DNA of 64,000 nucleotides from Ahaetulla prasina (Eukaryota; Chordata; Lepidosauria; Squamata; Colubridae): contig NC_080546.1 of the NCBI RefSeq assembly GCF_028640845.1, positions 77,370,697 through 77,434,696 of the forward strand. Direction: 5' to 3'. A program made the translations under genes and the position numbers. The notes under the pieces were generated by a model. The model did not search any database. It worked only from the letters and a program-made list of their open reading frames with translations, and was not told the DNA's origin. This document shows positions 43,886 through 54,474 of this stretch, one piece after another; within the stretch, counting starts at the first letter, position 1, and each line of letters opens with the position of its first letter.

Positions 43886-44700
43886 CTGTTCTACGGTCAC
43901 TTAATGATTTTCACAACTGAACATGGACTGGCTTTCTCCACCTCTTGTTTAACCACCACATTACACATTTAATTTTGATGTATTCCATTTTGCCCATATC
44001 TGGTAAGCCAAGATGTATCTTACTGTAGCTGTGAAAGAGGTTCACCACAAGATAGTTGTTTAGCCTGGTATGTGCTTTCAGGGTCATCTGTATGTTATTG
44101 ATTTAATCACTTTAGGCTTTTATTTGCCAGCCTATGACACAGACGCCGATTTCTAAACGTTTAACTATGCATTTGGCAATTCTAAGCCACAAAGGAATGT
44201 GTATCAGTCTGAAAAACACAAGAGTCAGCAGTCTTTTGCCCCAGTAAGCATGAGAAAGTTTAAGAAAGCAAAGTTAACAAGGACAAGGGGAAAGGAGATA
44301 AATACGCCACATGTCACTGTCTGATGAAGAAACATGTCACACAGCTCCGGGCAACTACCATAGCTCTTCCTTGCATTTAGCGAAATGTATAGTCTATGTG
44401 ACTGTAAAACTATAGTTATCCTTTTTGCTGCATCAAGCAGGGTTCAAAGCAACCACAAAATCCCTGCCTCTGAACTGGCAGTAGAAATTTGACTGTGATG
44501 TTTATATGGATGGGAAAAAAAGAAGCCATGAAAGCATTGACAAATGGAAAGAGAAACTTACCCAAATTTGAATGGCAACAACAACAAAAGCTTTCTGTAT
44601 TCCATATTTATAATTTGCATTGCATTCGCTCTTCTTCTCTGCATTACTATTACTATTAATCTTCTCATTGTTCCTATCACCCATCTCCCCCCACTTATGA
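43886..44700. other. Unique-looking part of block A; empty L1 site
   Basis: No gene or repeat recognised. At about 44438-44449 (aagcagggttca) lies the single-copy target that in block B flanks an L1 insertion. Confidence 0.5.
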
Positions 44701-44701
44701 C

Positions 44702-44730
44702 TGTATTTATTTATTTGTTTATTTATTTGT

Positions 44731-44789
<59 letters not shown>

Positions 44790-45255
44790 TTACATTTGTA
44801 TACCGCCCTTCTCCCGAAGGACTCAGGGCAGTTCACAGCCAATAAAAACCGCAATACAGATTAAAAAACAGTATAAAAAACTAATTCGATATATGGCCTA
44901 AAAATTTTAAATACGATTAAAAAGCCCATTTAAAAACCCCAATTTTAAACCCCAATTTAAAACTATGTTTAAGCTAGTCCTGCACGTGGAAACAACAACG
45001 TCTTCAGCTCGCGGCGGAAGGTCTGGAGGTCGGGGAGTTGACGAAGCCCCGGAGGCAGCTCGTTCCAGAGGGCAGGAGCCCCCACAGAGAAGGCCCTCCC
45101 CCTGGAGGTCGCCAGCCGACATTGTTTGGCTGACGGTATCCGAAGGAGGCCCTCTCTGTGAGAGCGCACTGGTCGGTGGGAGGCTACTGGTGGCAGTAGG
45201 CGGTCCCGTAGATACCCCGGTCCTAAGCCATGGAGCGCTTTAAAGATGATAACAC
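44702..45255 (-). mobile_element. L2-like LINE 3' end (block A, unit 1)
   Basis: A (TTAT)n tail at 44706-44790, the 3'UTR phrase ataccgcccttctcccg, and a short minus ORF (44969-45169) ending in the L2 C-terminal motifs ALWNELPPGLR, LQTFRRELKTLLF. 5'-truncated at about 45255, where a Rex1/L2-group fragment begins. Confidence 0.8.
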
Positions 45256-45260
45256 AAGAA

Positions 45261-45480
45261 AACTTGTTGCTGTATCCTTACGATTTATATTGTTTGTTTC
45301 CTAGTATGATTTGATCGCTTATTTGTACCCTATGGCTATCATTAAGTGTTGTATCTTATGATTCTTGACGAATGTATCTTCTCTTTTTATGTACACTGAG
45401 AGCATGTGCACCAAAGACAAATTCCTTGTGTGTCCAATCACACTTGGCCAATAAAGAATTCCATAAAGAATTCTATTCTG
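45261..45480 (+). mobile_element. Rex1/L2-group LINE 3' end (block A)
   Basis: Sense fragment ending cttggccaataaagaattc, the 3' end of the family seen at 16648-17568, followed by a duplicated aaagaattc. It is part of the inverted copy of 31830-32456. Confidence 0.8.
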
Positions 45481-45884
45481 TTCTCTTAATAGTGATTGTT
45501 ATTTCATAATTCAATATTCTTAAACATTTTTGAAATCATCATAAGTCTTCAACTTTTCACACTACGGGAGCATTTCGGTCCTACAAATAAATATATACAC
45601 AGGATGTAATGCCTATTGATTTCAGAAGCTTAGGGCTCAGTGCCAATTTTTCAACGGACAGATGAGAAATGCCTATAAAAAAGACACCTTGTAATTTTCC
45701 AGTCACAATTTTGGGTGTCCGTCTAAGTGATGATTGTTAGCAATGCAGAACACAGTGTTTGCCAAAGCCCCAAGGTGCTTATTTTTCACATCTTATTAAG
45801 GAAGATTTTGTCCTAATCCAAGTAGTCCTCCCCCACTCTCTCATTGCAAGTTGGCAGTAGAGCATTTCCTTTCAGAGGAAGAGA
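45481..45884. repeat. Inverted copy of intron sequence (block A, unit 1)
   Basis: Reverse-complement match to about 31860-32234, with no transposon signature of its own. Its relation to the DLC1-like intron is described under the segment at 31830. Confidence 0.8.
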
Positions 45885-46112
45885 GAAAGAGGAAGAGAGA
45901 GAGAAAGAGAGATGATGGAGATGGAGACAGAGATGGAGGGAGAGAGAGAGAGGGAGGGAGAGGGAGGGAGGGAGGGAGAGGGAGAGGGAAAAGGAGAGAG
46001 AGGGAGGAAGAGACAGGGATGGAGATGGAGATGGAGATGGAGATGGAGAGGGAGAAGGAGAGGGAGATGGAGATGGAGGGAGGGAGGGAGGGAGAGAGGG
46101 AGGGAGAGAGAC
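45885..46112. repeat. Purine-rich minisatellite, unit 1
   Basis: A GGAGA/GGGAGG-rich run containing about five GGAGAT hexamers at about 46017-46047. It descends from the ctctctcttcctcttt tract at 31829-31860. The ORFs over it (MEMEME, GREGER) are repeat translations. Confidence 0.85.
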
Positions 46113-46140
46113 TTTTTTTTTAATTTGAATTTATATCCCG

Positions 46141-47475
46141 CCCTTCTCCCGAAGGACTCAGGGCAGTTCACAGCCAATAAAAACCGCAATACAGATTAAA
46201 AAACAGTATAAAAAACTAATTCGATATATGGCCTAAAAATTTTAAATACGATTAAAAAGCCCATTTAAAAACCCCTAATTCAAAACCCCGATTTAAAACT
46301 ATGTTCAAGCTAGTCCTGCACGTCGAAACAACAACGTCTTCAGCTCGCGCGGAAGGTCCGGAGGTCGGGGAGTTGACGAAGCCCCGGAGGCAGCTCGTTC
46401 CAGAGGGCAGGAGCCCCCACAGAGAAGGCCCTCCCCCTGGAGGTCGCCAGCCGACATTGTTTGGCTGACGGTATCCGAAGGAGGCCCTCTCTGTGAGAGC
46501 GCACTGGTCGGTGGGAGGCTACTGGTGGCAGTAGGCGGTCCCGTAGATACCCCGGTCCTAAGCCATGGAGCGCTTTAAAGATGATAACACAAGAAAACTT
46601 GTTGCTGTATCCTTACGATTTATATTGTTTGTTTCCTAGTATGATTTGATCGCTTATTTGTACCCTATGGCTATCATTAAGTGTTGTATCTTATGATTCT
46701 TGACGAATGTATCTTCTCTTTTTATGTACACTGAGAGCATGTGCACCAAAGACAAATTCCTTGTGTGTCCAATCACACTTAATAATAAAGAATTCCATAA
46801 AGAATTCTATTCTGTTCTCTTAATAGTGATTGTTATTTCATAATTCAATATTCTTAAACATTTTTGAAATCATCATAAGTCTTCAACTTTTCACACTACG
46901 GGAGCATTTCGGTCCTACAAATAAATATATACACAGGATGTAATGCCTATTGATTTCAGAAGCTTAGGGCTCAGTGCCAATTTTTCAACGGACAGATGAG
47001 AAATGCCTATAAAAAAGACACCTTGTAATTTTCCAGTCACAATTTTGGGTGTCCGTCTAAGTGATGATTGTTAGCAATGCAGAACACAGTGTTTGCCAAA
47101 GCCCCAAGGTGCTTATTTTTCACATCTTATTAAGGAAGATTTTGTCCTAATCCAAGTAGTCCTCCCCCACTCTCTCATTGCAAGTTGGCAGTAGAGCATT
47201 TCCTTTCAGAGGAAGAGAGAAAGAGGAAGAGAGAGAGAGAGAGATGATGGAGATGGAGACAGAGATGGAGGGAGAGAGAGAGAGGAGGAGAGGGAGGGAG
47301 GGAGGGAGGGAGGAGAGGAAAAGGAGAGAGGAGGAAGAGACAGGGATGGAGATGGAGATGGAGATGGAGATGGAGATGGAGATGGAGATGGAGATGGAGA
47401 TGGAGATGGAGATGGAGACAGAGATGGAGGGAGAGAGACTTTTTTTTTAATTTGAATTTATATCCCGCCCTTCTC
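46141..47475 (+). repeat. Tandem duplication unit 2 (about 1,335 bp)
   Basis: It repeats unit 1: L2 3' end at 46141-46578, Rex1/L2-group 3' end at 46594-46812 (with ttggcc changed to ttaa before taataaag), intron-derived segment at 46813-47204, and purine-rich run at 47205-47440 with about twelve GGAGAT hexamers. Unit 2 differs from unit 1 by scattered substitutions and in the length of its hexamer array. Confidence 0.85.
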
Positions 47476-47706
47476 CGAAGACTCAGGGCGGCTTACATTG
47501 TGTTAAGCAATAGTCTCATCCATTTGTATATTATATACAAAGTCAACTTTTATTGCCCCCAACAATCTGGATCTTCATTTTACCTACCTTATAAAGGATG
47601 GAAGGCTGAGTCAACCTTGGGCCTGGTGGGACTTGAACTTGCAGTAATTGCAAGCAGCTGTGTTAATAACAGACAGACTTAGCCTGTTGAGCCACCAGAG
47701 GCCCTG
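47441..47706 (-). mobile_element. tRNA-derived SINE with L2-like tail (block A)
   Basis: Minus-strand copy with poly(A) read as ttttttttt at 47440-47448. The 3' tail (cccgcccttctccg) is shared with L2 3'UTRs. The body has agtcaaccttgggcc and the tRNA-like head is at about 47640-47706 (ttgagccaccagaggccc). Confidence 0.75.
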
Positions 47707-47774
47707 ACTTCACTCAGAAATCCATCTCTTACCATAATGTGTTTGATTTCTTTACTTGCAGAGATTTTGAACAA

Positions 47775-47845
47775 ATTCCTTGTGGGTCTAATCACACTTG
47801 GCCAAATAAAGTATTCTATTCTTCTATTCTATTCTATAATCATAT
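47775..47845 (+). mobile_element. Rex1/L2-group LINE 3' stub (block A)
   Basis: caaattccttgtgggtctaa and cacttggccaaataaag are followed by a TATTC-type tail. Only about 45 bp of LINE is kept. Confidence 0.7.
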
Positions 47846-48129
47846 GCAATATTGACGAGGTTGCATATTTTTGATCTGATAATTTTATTTGATCCCTGCA
47901 GTACAGTTGTAATGAACTCATTCCCCCTTCAAATATCTGAAAACATGGCATTATTTTGACCTTATTACAGAGAATACTTTAATACATTCTTTACAGCTAA
48001 TAGCACTGGCACACTAATTTAGCACGGTACATTTTTAATATCTTCTGAATCATACAAGTATCAATTTAAAAAAAGAGACAAGAAAGAACTTCTTTTGAAG
48101 TGACTTGCCACAATTAAGAGATATTACAT

Positions 48130-49045
48130 TTTCAGTAAAGTTTTCAATGTTGCTTGAGTCGGGCTAGTCTAAAGAAAAGAAGAATTGGAGTGACATGATA
48201 GTAGTATATCAGTATTTGAGGGGCTGCCACAAAAATGAGGGGGTCAAATTATTCTCCAAAGCACCAGAAAGCAGGGCAAGAAATAATGGTTGGAAACTAA
48301 TCAAACAGAGAAGCAACCTGGAATTAAGGAGAAACTTCCTAATAGTGAGGACAATTAATCAGTGGAATAGCTTCCAGAAATCGCGGGCACTCCATTAGCG
48401 GAAGTTTTTTAGAAGACACTAGGTAGTCACTTGTCTGAGATGGTATAGGAGAGTGATGGCTAACAAAGCGGGGGGAGCGCAGGGAGATGTCGTGCATGTG
48501 CATTCAATGCCCCACTCCCCCCGCAATCCCCCATGCATGCACATGCAACCCCCCCCTATGCTCCCATGTGCACGACCCCCTGCACCCAATTTTGGGCCTA
48601 GCAGACCTACCTGAAGCCTTGGAGGCCGGAAACGGCCCATTTTCAGACTTCTGGTAGGCCTGGTAGGTCTGGTTTTTGCCCTCCCCAAGCTCCAGAAGCT
48701 TTCCTGGAGCCTGGGGAGGGTAAAAACAGCCTCTCCCACCACCATCACCCAGAGGTCCTTTGGAGTCAAAAACACCCTCCCAGAACCTCCACACGAACCC
48801 TGTAATTACCTATCATCCAAAACTGGCTGCATGGGGACTCCTGGGAGGGGAGGGGCAGTGCGGTTGGGGCCAGCCAAAAATCAGCTAGAGCTGAGGCAGG
48901 GCAACGGCTCGCGTACCCGAAGATACGACTCCATGTGCCAACTGGTGGCACGTGTGCCATAGGTTCACCATCACGGGTATGGGGGTCTCCTGTTTGAGCA
49001 GGAGGTTGGACTAGAAAACCTCAAGGGTCCCTTCCAGCTCTATTC
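48130..49045 (+). mobile_element. CR1-group LINE 3' end (block A) split by a hAT element
   Basis: Sense CR1 at 48130-48450 and 48977-49045. The frame 48195-48398 reads [32 protein letters not shown] and NLELRRNFLIVRTINQWNS. It is followed by the 3'UTR (gagatggtatagg) and, after the insertion, tcctgtttgagcaggaggttgg. Confidence 0.8.
48451..48975. mobile_element. hAT element (about 525 bp, block A)
   Basis: It starts gagtgatggctaac and ends ggttcaccatcac. The flanks ggtatagg (48442-48449) and ggtatggg (48976-48983) are an approximate 8-bp duplication. The interior is GC-rich, with gcatgcacatgc runs and no transposase. Confidence 0.65.
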
Positions 49046-49049
49046 TGAT

Positions 49050-49554
49050 TTTGAATTTGAATTTATCACTAGTGCAGGTTTTGAGGGGCTCTTTCCTGTT
49101 TCTTTTTCCTTCTCATACATGCGGAGAAGGGAAACTTTGCTGGCTCTGTGGCTCCAGTTTGGATGAATCTGCCTGTAGTTTTCTTTTAGGCACTGTTTCC
49201 TTCTTCCTTTCACACCCCATTCGCTTTTTCTTACACAGAATATTTACAGACTCCTTCTTTCCCCACACCCACCGTATTGTACCATTGTTGCTCTGATGCT
49301 ACAGTGATTAAAACAAAAGGAACAGGTTGCTCCTTCATTCCTACGTTTCATGTACTTCCATAGAAACTTTCTTGCAAGGAAGGGAAATTGTCTAAAGTCA
49401 CTTGTTCTGAGATGGATGACTACATAAATAGAATGAATGGGTGAATAAATAACCTATAGTTCAGTGATAAAACTGTTCAGTGAAACTTGTACTTCCATTT
49501 CAACATGACTAGATTGAAAAGATTTGAACAGAGAAGGGGACAAAATTGCAATAC
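49050..49554. other. No gene seen
   Basis: Unique-looking DNA between block A and the LTR fragment. Confidence 0.4.
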
Positions 49555-50146
49555 TGTGGGGACAGGTGAGGAAAGCAAAGGAAGCTATCATGGCCCCGTC
49601 ATAGCCTGAGTCCGCGGAGGAGGATGAGCCAGAGGTCAAGGGGGCAACCTCTTTGTCTCCGGAGGAAAGTGGGGAGGAGCAGGACAAGGTAGCCCTGGGT
49701 CCCTCAGGCCTGGGATGGCCTGCCAGCAGGGAAGAATGGGGGCAGGATGACCGAGAGCATGGGGAAGAGAGGACAGGCAATGGAGATGAGGAATAACAGA
49801 GCTCAGGCAACCAGCAAGGATCGCCCCTCCTGATCCCTGAGCACGGAGAGTGGAGAAGAGGCGGGAGTAGCATAGGCCGGCTCGACGACTCGGGAGGAGA
49901 ACACTGCACCCTGTTTCACAAGGCACACCTGGGGACTGAGACTTAAGGAGATGCTGTGGGGAGGGGTGTCTGTTGGGAAGAATCGCTGAATTCATGGAGT
50001 TTTGTGTGCCGTTGCCAATGTCTGGAGTTTGCTGGACTTCTTGCTTTATTGCTGCCTCGTTCCTTTGCCCCATTGGACTCATTGCCTTATTGCTGCCTTG
50101 ATCTTTTGCCTCTCTGGATTTCTTGCCTTGAAACCATCGTGCTAAC
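49555..50146 (+). mobile_element. LTR fragment (5' part), cut by the gypsy element
   Basis: It plausibly begins tgtggggacagg at 49555. From 49863 it is nearly identical to 41036-41325. It ends at accatcgtgctaac, exactly where the gypsy 5' LTR begins. The missing 3' part (ttttgctggactactcg onward) is not found after the gypsy element. Confidence 0.65.
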
Positions 50147-50323
50147 TGTAATGTATCTTTAAAAGTTTTGGCGGGAATTAGCACGTTGCTGATTGGTTGA
50201 GGCCACCGGCCGAACTGTATATAAAGAGAGGTTTGCCCCAGTACTGGTTGCTGGGTTCACTGTATATTAAAGAGCTGTTGTCACTACCCTGGTCTCCTGC
50301 CTCGTTATTGCCCAAACTTAACA
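50147..50323 (+). mobile_element. Gypsy 5' LTR (177 bp)
   Basis: It starts TGTAATG and ends CTTAACA. It contains the TATA box tatataaag at 50218-50226 and a poly(A)-type signal ATTAAA at 50266-50271, about 45 bp downstream, so the U3-R-U5 arrangement is compact. Confidence 0.93.
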
Positions 50324-50324
50324 C

Positions 50325-50342
50325 TGGCGACGAAGGTGGGAT
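50325..50342 (+). promoter_or_regulatory. Primer-binding site, tRNA-Ser type
   Basis: tggcgacgaaggtgggat starts two bases after the LTR. It is complementary, with two mismatches, to the 3' end of a vertebrate tRNA-Ser(GCT) as I recall it. Mag-like elements are known for tRNA-Ser priming. Confidence 0.7.
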
Positions 50343-50421
50343 CCCGAGGCTAAAAGCACCAGGAAAGAGCTGAACGCACGACAAGGACCGAACCCAGCAA
50401 ATTCAGGGCGGAAACGCAGCG

Positions 50422-51180
50422 ATGGCCAGCTACACACCTCCCGCGCCGTTTGACCCATCCAAGGAGAAATGGGGGACATACATGACCCGTTTCGAGAGTT
50501 TCCTCGAGGCGAACGAACTGCAAGGAGTTCCAGACAACAGAAAAAGGGCATATTTCCTGAGCCACTGCGGTCCCGAGGTCATCGACATCGCAGAAGCCCT
50601 GGCAGAGCCAACGCCGGTACAATCGGTATCGTGGCAAACTCTGCAGAACCTATTGAAGAACCATTTCGCCAACACCGTCCAAATACGTGCAACGCTTTGA
50701 ATTTGGAGAGCGAGACAGCAAGAGGGCGAGTCCATCAGCGAATACATGGCCGCCTAAGGAAAGCCTCTAAATATTGTGGGTACCGAGATTTGGATGAGGA
50801 ACTGTTGGAGCAACTCATCCGTGGGGTCAGGGACATTCGTTATGGAGGCGGCTGCTATCCAAGAGCAACCTATCGCTGGCAAACGCTCTGGACGAAGCCA
50901 GAGCTCATGAGATGTCCACCCAAGCAGCGGAAACCCTACAAAAGCCGCCACACCAATGGCGAGCGAAATCAACTCCGTCCACAACGAAGAAATCCAGACC
51001 GAATCAGACGGCGAGGATGAGGAAGGAGTTTTCCACACCGAGACCGAGAAAGAAGACCGATGAATGCGGAAGTTGCGGAGGGCAACACCAGCGTCAACAA
51101 TGCAAGTTCAAGGACGCTACATGTCGGCGGTGCGAGAAGAAGGGGCACCTGGCTCAAGTCTGTCGAGCACCCCAACCTTC
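50422..51180 (+). pseudogene. Gypsy gag, frameshifted
   Basis: The start codon at 50422 opens 92 codons of capsid-like sequence (PFDPSKEKWGTYMTRFESFL, KRAYFLSHCG). Similarity then moves to a second frame near 50690-50850 (LDEELLEQLIRGVRD) and to a third after about 50850. The linker at about 50956-51060 reads acidic in yet another frame. The nucleocapsid end has Cys/His motifs: CGSCGGQHQRQQC and CRRCEKKGHLAQVC, a CX2CX4HX4C zinc knuckle. At least three frame breaks are present. Gag would form the particle and bind RNA. Confidence 0.85.
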
Positions 51181-52579
51181 CCGCCGAAAATTCAAACCAA
51201 CCAATCAGAGCGCGGGATCGGCAAGGCGACCCGTGATTGGTCAAAACAAAAAGGGCGCGAAGTCAAATCGAACGACCGTGGTAGTGGGTCGGGCAGCGAC
51301 CCGCGTAGAGAAGAAAATCTTCACAAAACCGAAAATCGAAGGAGTGCCGTGCCGACTGGAGGTGGACACAGGGTCAGCGATCACAATCATGTCCTGGGAC
51401 ACTTTTGCGAAAGCTTTGCCGAACATCGCCAAGCGCAAACTGCGAACACAGCGGCTAAAAGTTCAAGACTACCAAGGGAATCGCATCCCTGTTCGAGGGA
51501 CAACATCCGTCCGCGTCGAGTACGGACCACACAAGAAAACCCTGCCCATCACGATAGTCGAGGGGACCCTGCCAAGCTTGTTGGGACTAGACTGGTTTCG
51601 AGCATTGGGCATGGGAGTGACTGGCATCTACAGAAACGACTTTAACCTAAAGGACGCCCTCATGGAAGAATTCGAAGATGTTTTCAAAGACTGCCTGGGC
51701 AAGTACAAGGGGACCCCTATTTCTTTCAACTTAGATCCTCAGGTAGCCCCCATACGGTTAAAAGCGAGGAGGGTTCCTTTCGCCCTTAAGCCCAAGATTG
51801 ACCGGGAAATAGACAAACTAGTTAGTCAAGGGATACTAGTACCAGTCGATCATGCAAAATGGGAGACGCCAATCGTCACCCCAGTAAAACCAGATGGGTC
51901 AGTTCGAATTTGCGCTGACTACAAGGCGACCTTAAACAAAGCCTTGCAAAAAAGCGCTTACCCGGTTCCAGTGGTGCAACACTTGCTGCACTCGCTGGGG
52001 CAAGGGCACATTTTTGCCAAATTAGATTTGGCCCAAGCCTATCAACAGCTGCCCGTAGATGCCAACACAGCCGAAGCCCAGACAATTGTAACACACAGAG
52101 GTGCCTTTAAATGTACCAGATTACAGTTTGGGGTGAGTGTGGCACCTGGCCTTTTTCAAAATTTAATGGAGCGACTTCTGCAAGGGCTCCCGGGGGTGGT
52201 ACCATATTTTGATGATGTGTTAGTATCCGCCGAGAATTTGGAAGAACTAGGGGAGCGTTTGAGAAAAGTTTTGGGCATTTTCCGGTCAGCCGGTCTAAAA
52301 GTTAAATTGAACAAATGCCAAATAGGGGTAGAATCCGTAGATTTCTTGGGCTACCGAATAGACAAGGAAGGAATTCACCCCACAGAGAGCAAAATCAAGG
52401 CAATAAAAAGGCCCCAGCCCCAGAAACAAAACAGAGCTACAGGCATTTCTGGGTCTATTGAACTTTACGCGGTCTTTTTAAAAATAAGGCAACTGTTGCC
52501 GAGCCGCTACATAAGTTACTGGGAAAGAATGCTGTTTGGTCTTGGGGAAAGGCAGAAGCTAGAGCATTCGAGGCAGTAA
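51181..52579 (+). pseudogene. Gypsy pol 5' part: protease and reverse transcriptase
   Basis: One open frame running from the nucleocapsid (ORF 50912-52579, 555 aa). The aspartic protease active site DTGS is at about 51367-51378. Reverse-transcriptase motifs follow: IVTPVKPDGSVRICADYK, FAKLDLAQAYQQLPV, LQFGVSVAPGLFQ, then YFDDVLV (the YxDD catalytic pair) at about 52205-52225, and VDFLGYRIDKEGIHP. The frame fails after about 52440, where the thumb/connection should continue. The IYRNDF and FxALGMG context fits Mag/K02A2.6-type elements. Confidence 0.9.
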
Positions 52580-53087
52580 AAACCTACTATCGAACGATAG
52601 TTTACTGATCCAGTACAATAGCACAATGCCATTGGTGTTAGTTTATGCATCCCCTATGGGGTGGGGGCTGTGCTCAGCCATAGACTCCAAATGGCACAGA
52701 AGCCCCAATAGCCTTCTACTCCAGAACAATGTCCTCGGCAGAGAGGAACTATAGTCAGTTGGATAGGAAGCCCTAGCCATAGTTTCAGGAGTGAAAAATT
52801 TCACGAATACGCTTTTGGTCGAGACTTTGAAATTGTTACAGACCATAGACCACTGTTAGGGTTGCTGGCTGGCGACCGCCAACACCCGTGGCACTCTCGC
52901 CCGATTGACCCGATGGACTATCTTTCTAGCTGCCTACTCCTATAAACCGCGGCATCGGCCAGGAAAGGAGTTGGGGCATGCGGACGATTAAGCAGATGCC
53001 CACTGCCAGGGGCGATCGAGACCCCACTCCGGGACACCCATACTGTTAATTGACTCTCTGGACTCTGGCCCAGTCACGCCTAAGGAG
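52580..53087 (+). pseudogene. Gypsy RNase H and linker, degenerate
   Basis: No long frame. Scattered pieces resemble the tether and RNase H region, for example codons for ATVSGVKNFHEYAFGRDFEIVT-like and HRPLLG-like residues near 52780-52860, with stops and indels between. It is the most decayed part of the element. Confidence 0.7.
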
Positions 53088-54386
53088 GTGGCTCGGCTTC
53101 ATACCGACATTACTTTGAGAACTGTAATTGGTTGGGTTCAAAGAGGGTGGCTCTGGCCGCGAGCTTTCAAAGAATTTGTTAAGAAAAGCGGGAATTATCA
53201 GTGCAAGGGGTTGCCTGCTCTGGGAGATAGGGTGGTTGTTCCAGAGAAACTGAGGGGAAAAGTTCTGGAACTTCTGCACGAAGGTCACCCTGGGATCGTG
53301 AGAATGAAGGGTTTAGCTAGGAGCTATGTGTGGTGGCCCCTAATGGACAAAGAGATTAGCGACAAGGTTGGCAGATGCCAAGTGTGCCAGGAGTCCAGAC
53401 CACTACCACCTACGGCCCCAATCCGGGAGTGGGAGAAACCCCAAGGCCCATGGTCCCGTATACATATAGACTTCGCCGGCCCCTTCCACGGCCAAACGTT
53501 TCTAATAGTGGTGGATGCATTCTCCAAATGGTTGGAGATCATCCTAATGAAATCCACAACCGCTGAAGCTGTCATTTCAGCACTAAGGCACCTTTTCGCA
53601 ACGCACGGGTTGCCGGACACTCTAGTGTCAGACAATGGGCCACAGTTCACTGCGACACTTTTTGAGGGGTACTTGGCAGAAGAGGGCATCCGACATGCCC
53701 TCTCGGCGCCTTTCCACCCTGCGACGAACGGCCTTGCTGAACGTTTCGTCCGGAGCGCGAAAGAGGCATTGTCCAGAAGTGGCCCAGGCGATTGGCAATC
53801 ACAAATTGATGCATTCCTAACGGTACAACACAGAACCCCTTGTGTGGCCACTGGCCGCAGCCCAGCAGAACTACTGATGGGACGAAAACTAAGATGCCCA
53901 TTAGACCGTTTAAACCCGAATTACACGCCAGACGGGTACAAAACAACACCAGGCAAAACAAGAGAACTGGCCATAGGAAGCTATGTATGGGCACACAATT
54001 ACGGTGATGGCCCAAACTGGCTAAAGGGAACAATCATAGACACCACGGGCCCCAAGTCGTACCTCGTGGAGATAGAGGACGGCCGGGTGTGGAGCCACAT
54101 AGATCAGCTAAGAAATAGAATTAACACTCGACCAGAGATAGATGGGACGGGCCCTGACTACTCATTGATTGAACCCACAGCTGACTCAAGCCGAGAAAAA
54201 ACGGGGGACTTATCTGGTTCAGACGAGGTCCAGCGACACCATCCGGTCCTTCCTGAGGACAGCAGGCACGACTCGGCAAGTAATCCAAGGCCGGATGGCC
54301 TGGAGGAGGAGCTGAGAGGAACGAGCAGTCCCTCCCGTCAGCTCGACTCACTCCCAGAAAATGAACCGCGAGGTCCGGAGAGTTAG
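53088..54386 (+). pseudogene. Gypsy integrase region, open for 432 codons
   Basis: This single frame carries the zinc-binding HHCC region (His64, His67, Cys97, Cys100, counted from 53088), then the catalytic core with Asp128 (HIDFAGPF), Asp182 (SDNGPQF) and Glu218 (ATNGLAERF). The D-to-E spacing of 35 is the normal DD35E. A GPY/F-like module follows (TGPKSYLVEIEDGRVW, about residues 323-340), and a hydrophilic tail ends at the stop at 54384-54386. The catalytic residues are intact, but with no upstream pol in frame it is unlikely to be expressed as a normal polyprotein. Confidence 0.88.
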
Positions 54387-54460
54387 GAAACGCCCAGCCA
54401 CTCGCGGCCTACACGAGAAATAATATGCTAAATGTATGCAAATATGAGTAAAGTGTTTTC

Positions 54461-54474
54461 TGGGAGGGAAGGAG
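54461..54474 (+). promoter_or_regulatory. Polypurine tract
   Basis: tgggagggaaggag lies immediately upstream of the 3' LTR, the expected plus-strand priming site. Confidence 0.8.

Larger units (their letters stand above)
44806..46140 (+). repeat. Tandem duplication unit 1 (1,335 bp)
   Basis: Unit 1 starts at cccttctcccgaagg inside the L2 3'UTR and ends after a purine-rich tract and a SINE-tail-like junction (tttttttttaatttgaatttat). It comprises L2 3' end, Rex1/L2-group LINE 3' end, the inverted intron segment and a GGAGA-rich run. Unit 2 follows directly. Block B holds only one unit. Confidence 0.85.
42097..48950 (+). repeat. Segmental duplication, copy A
   Basis: From catttcatatatt onward this matches 55615-62168 in the same order and orientation, with about 1-2% substitutions in the parts I compared by eye. 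Left of the boundary the two copies share nothing. Differences: A lacks an L1 insertion and about 25 bp near 57966, has a 1,335-bp tandem duplication, and has shorter AAT runs. Near the right end similarity drops abruptly at about 48950. Confidence 0.9.

Noticed and set aside
49636..50184. 182-aa minus-strand open frame
   Set aside because: It lies on the antisense strand of an LTR fragment and runs into the gypsy LTR; the copy at 40899-41255 has the same frame for the same reason.
53088..54386. Integrase frame as a domesticated host gene
   Set aside because: It sits between intact gypsy LTRs with polypurine tract and protease/RT upstream, so it is simply part of a recent retrotransposon.
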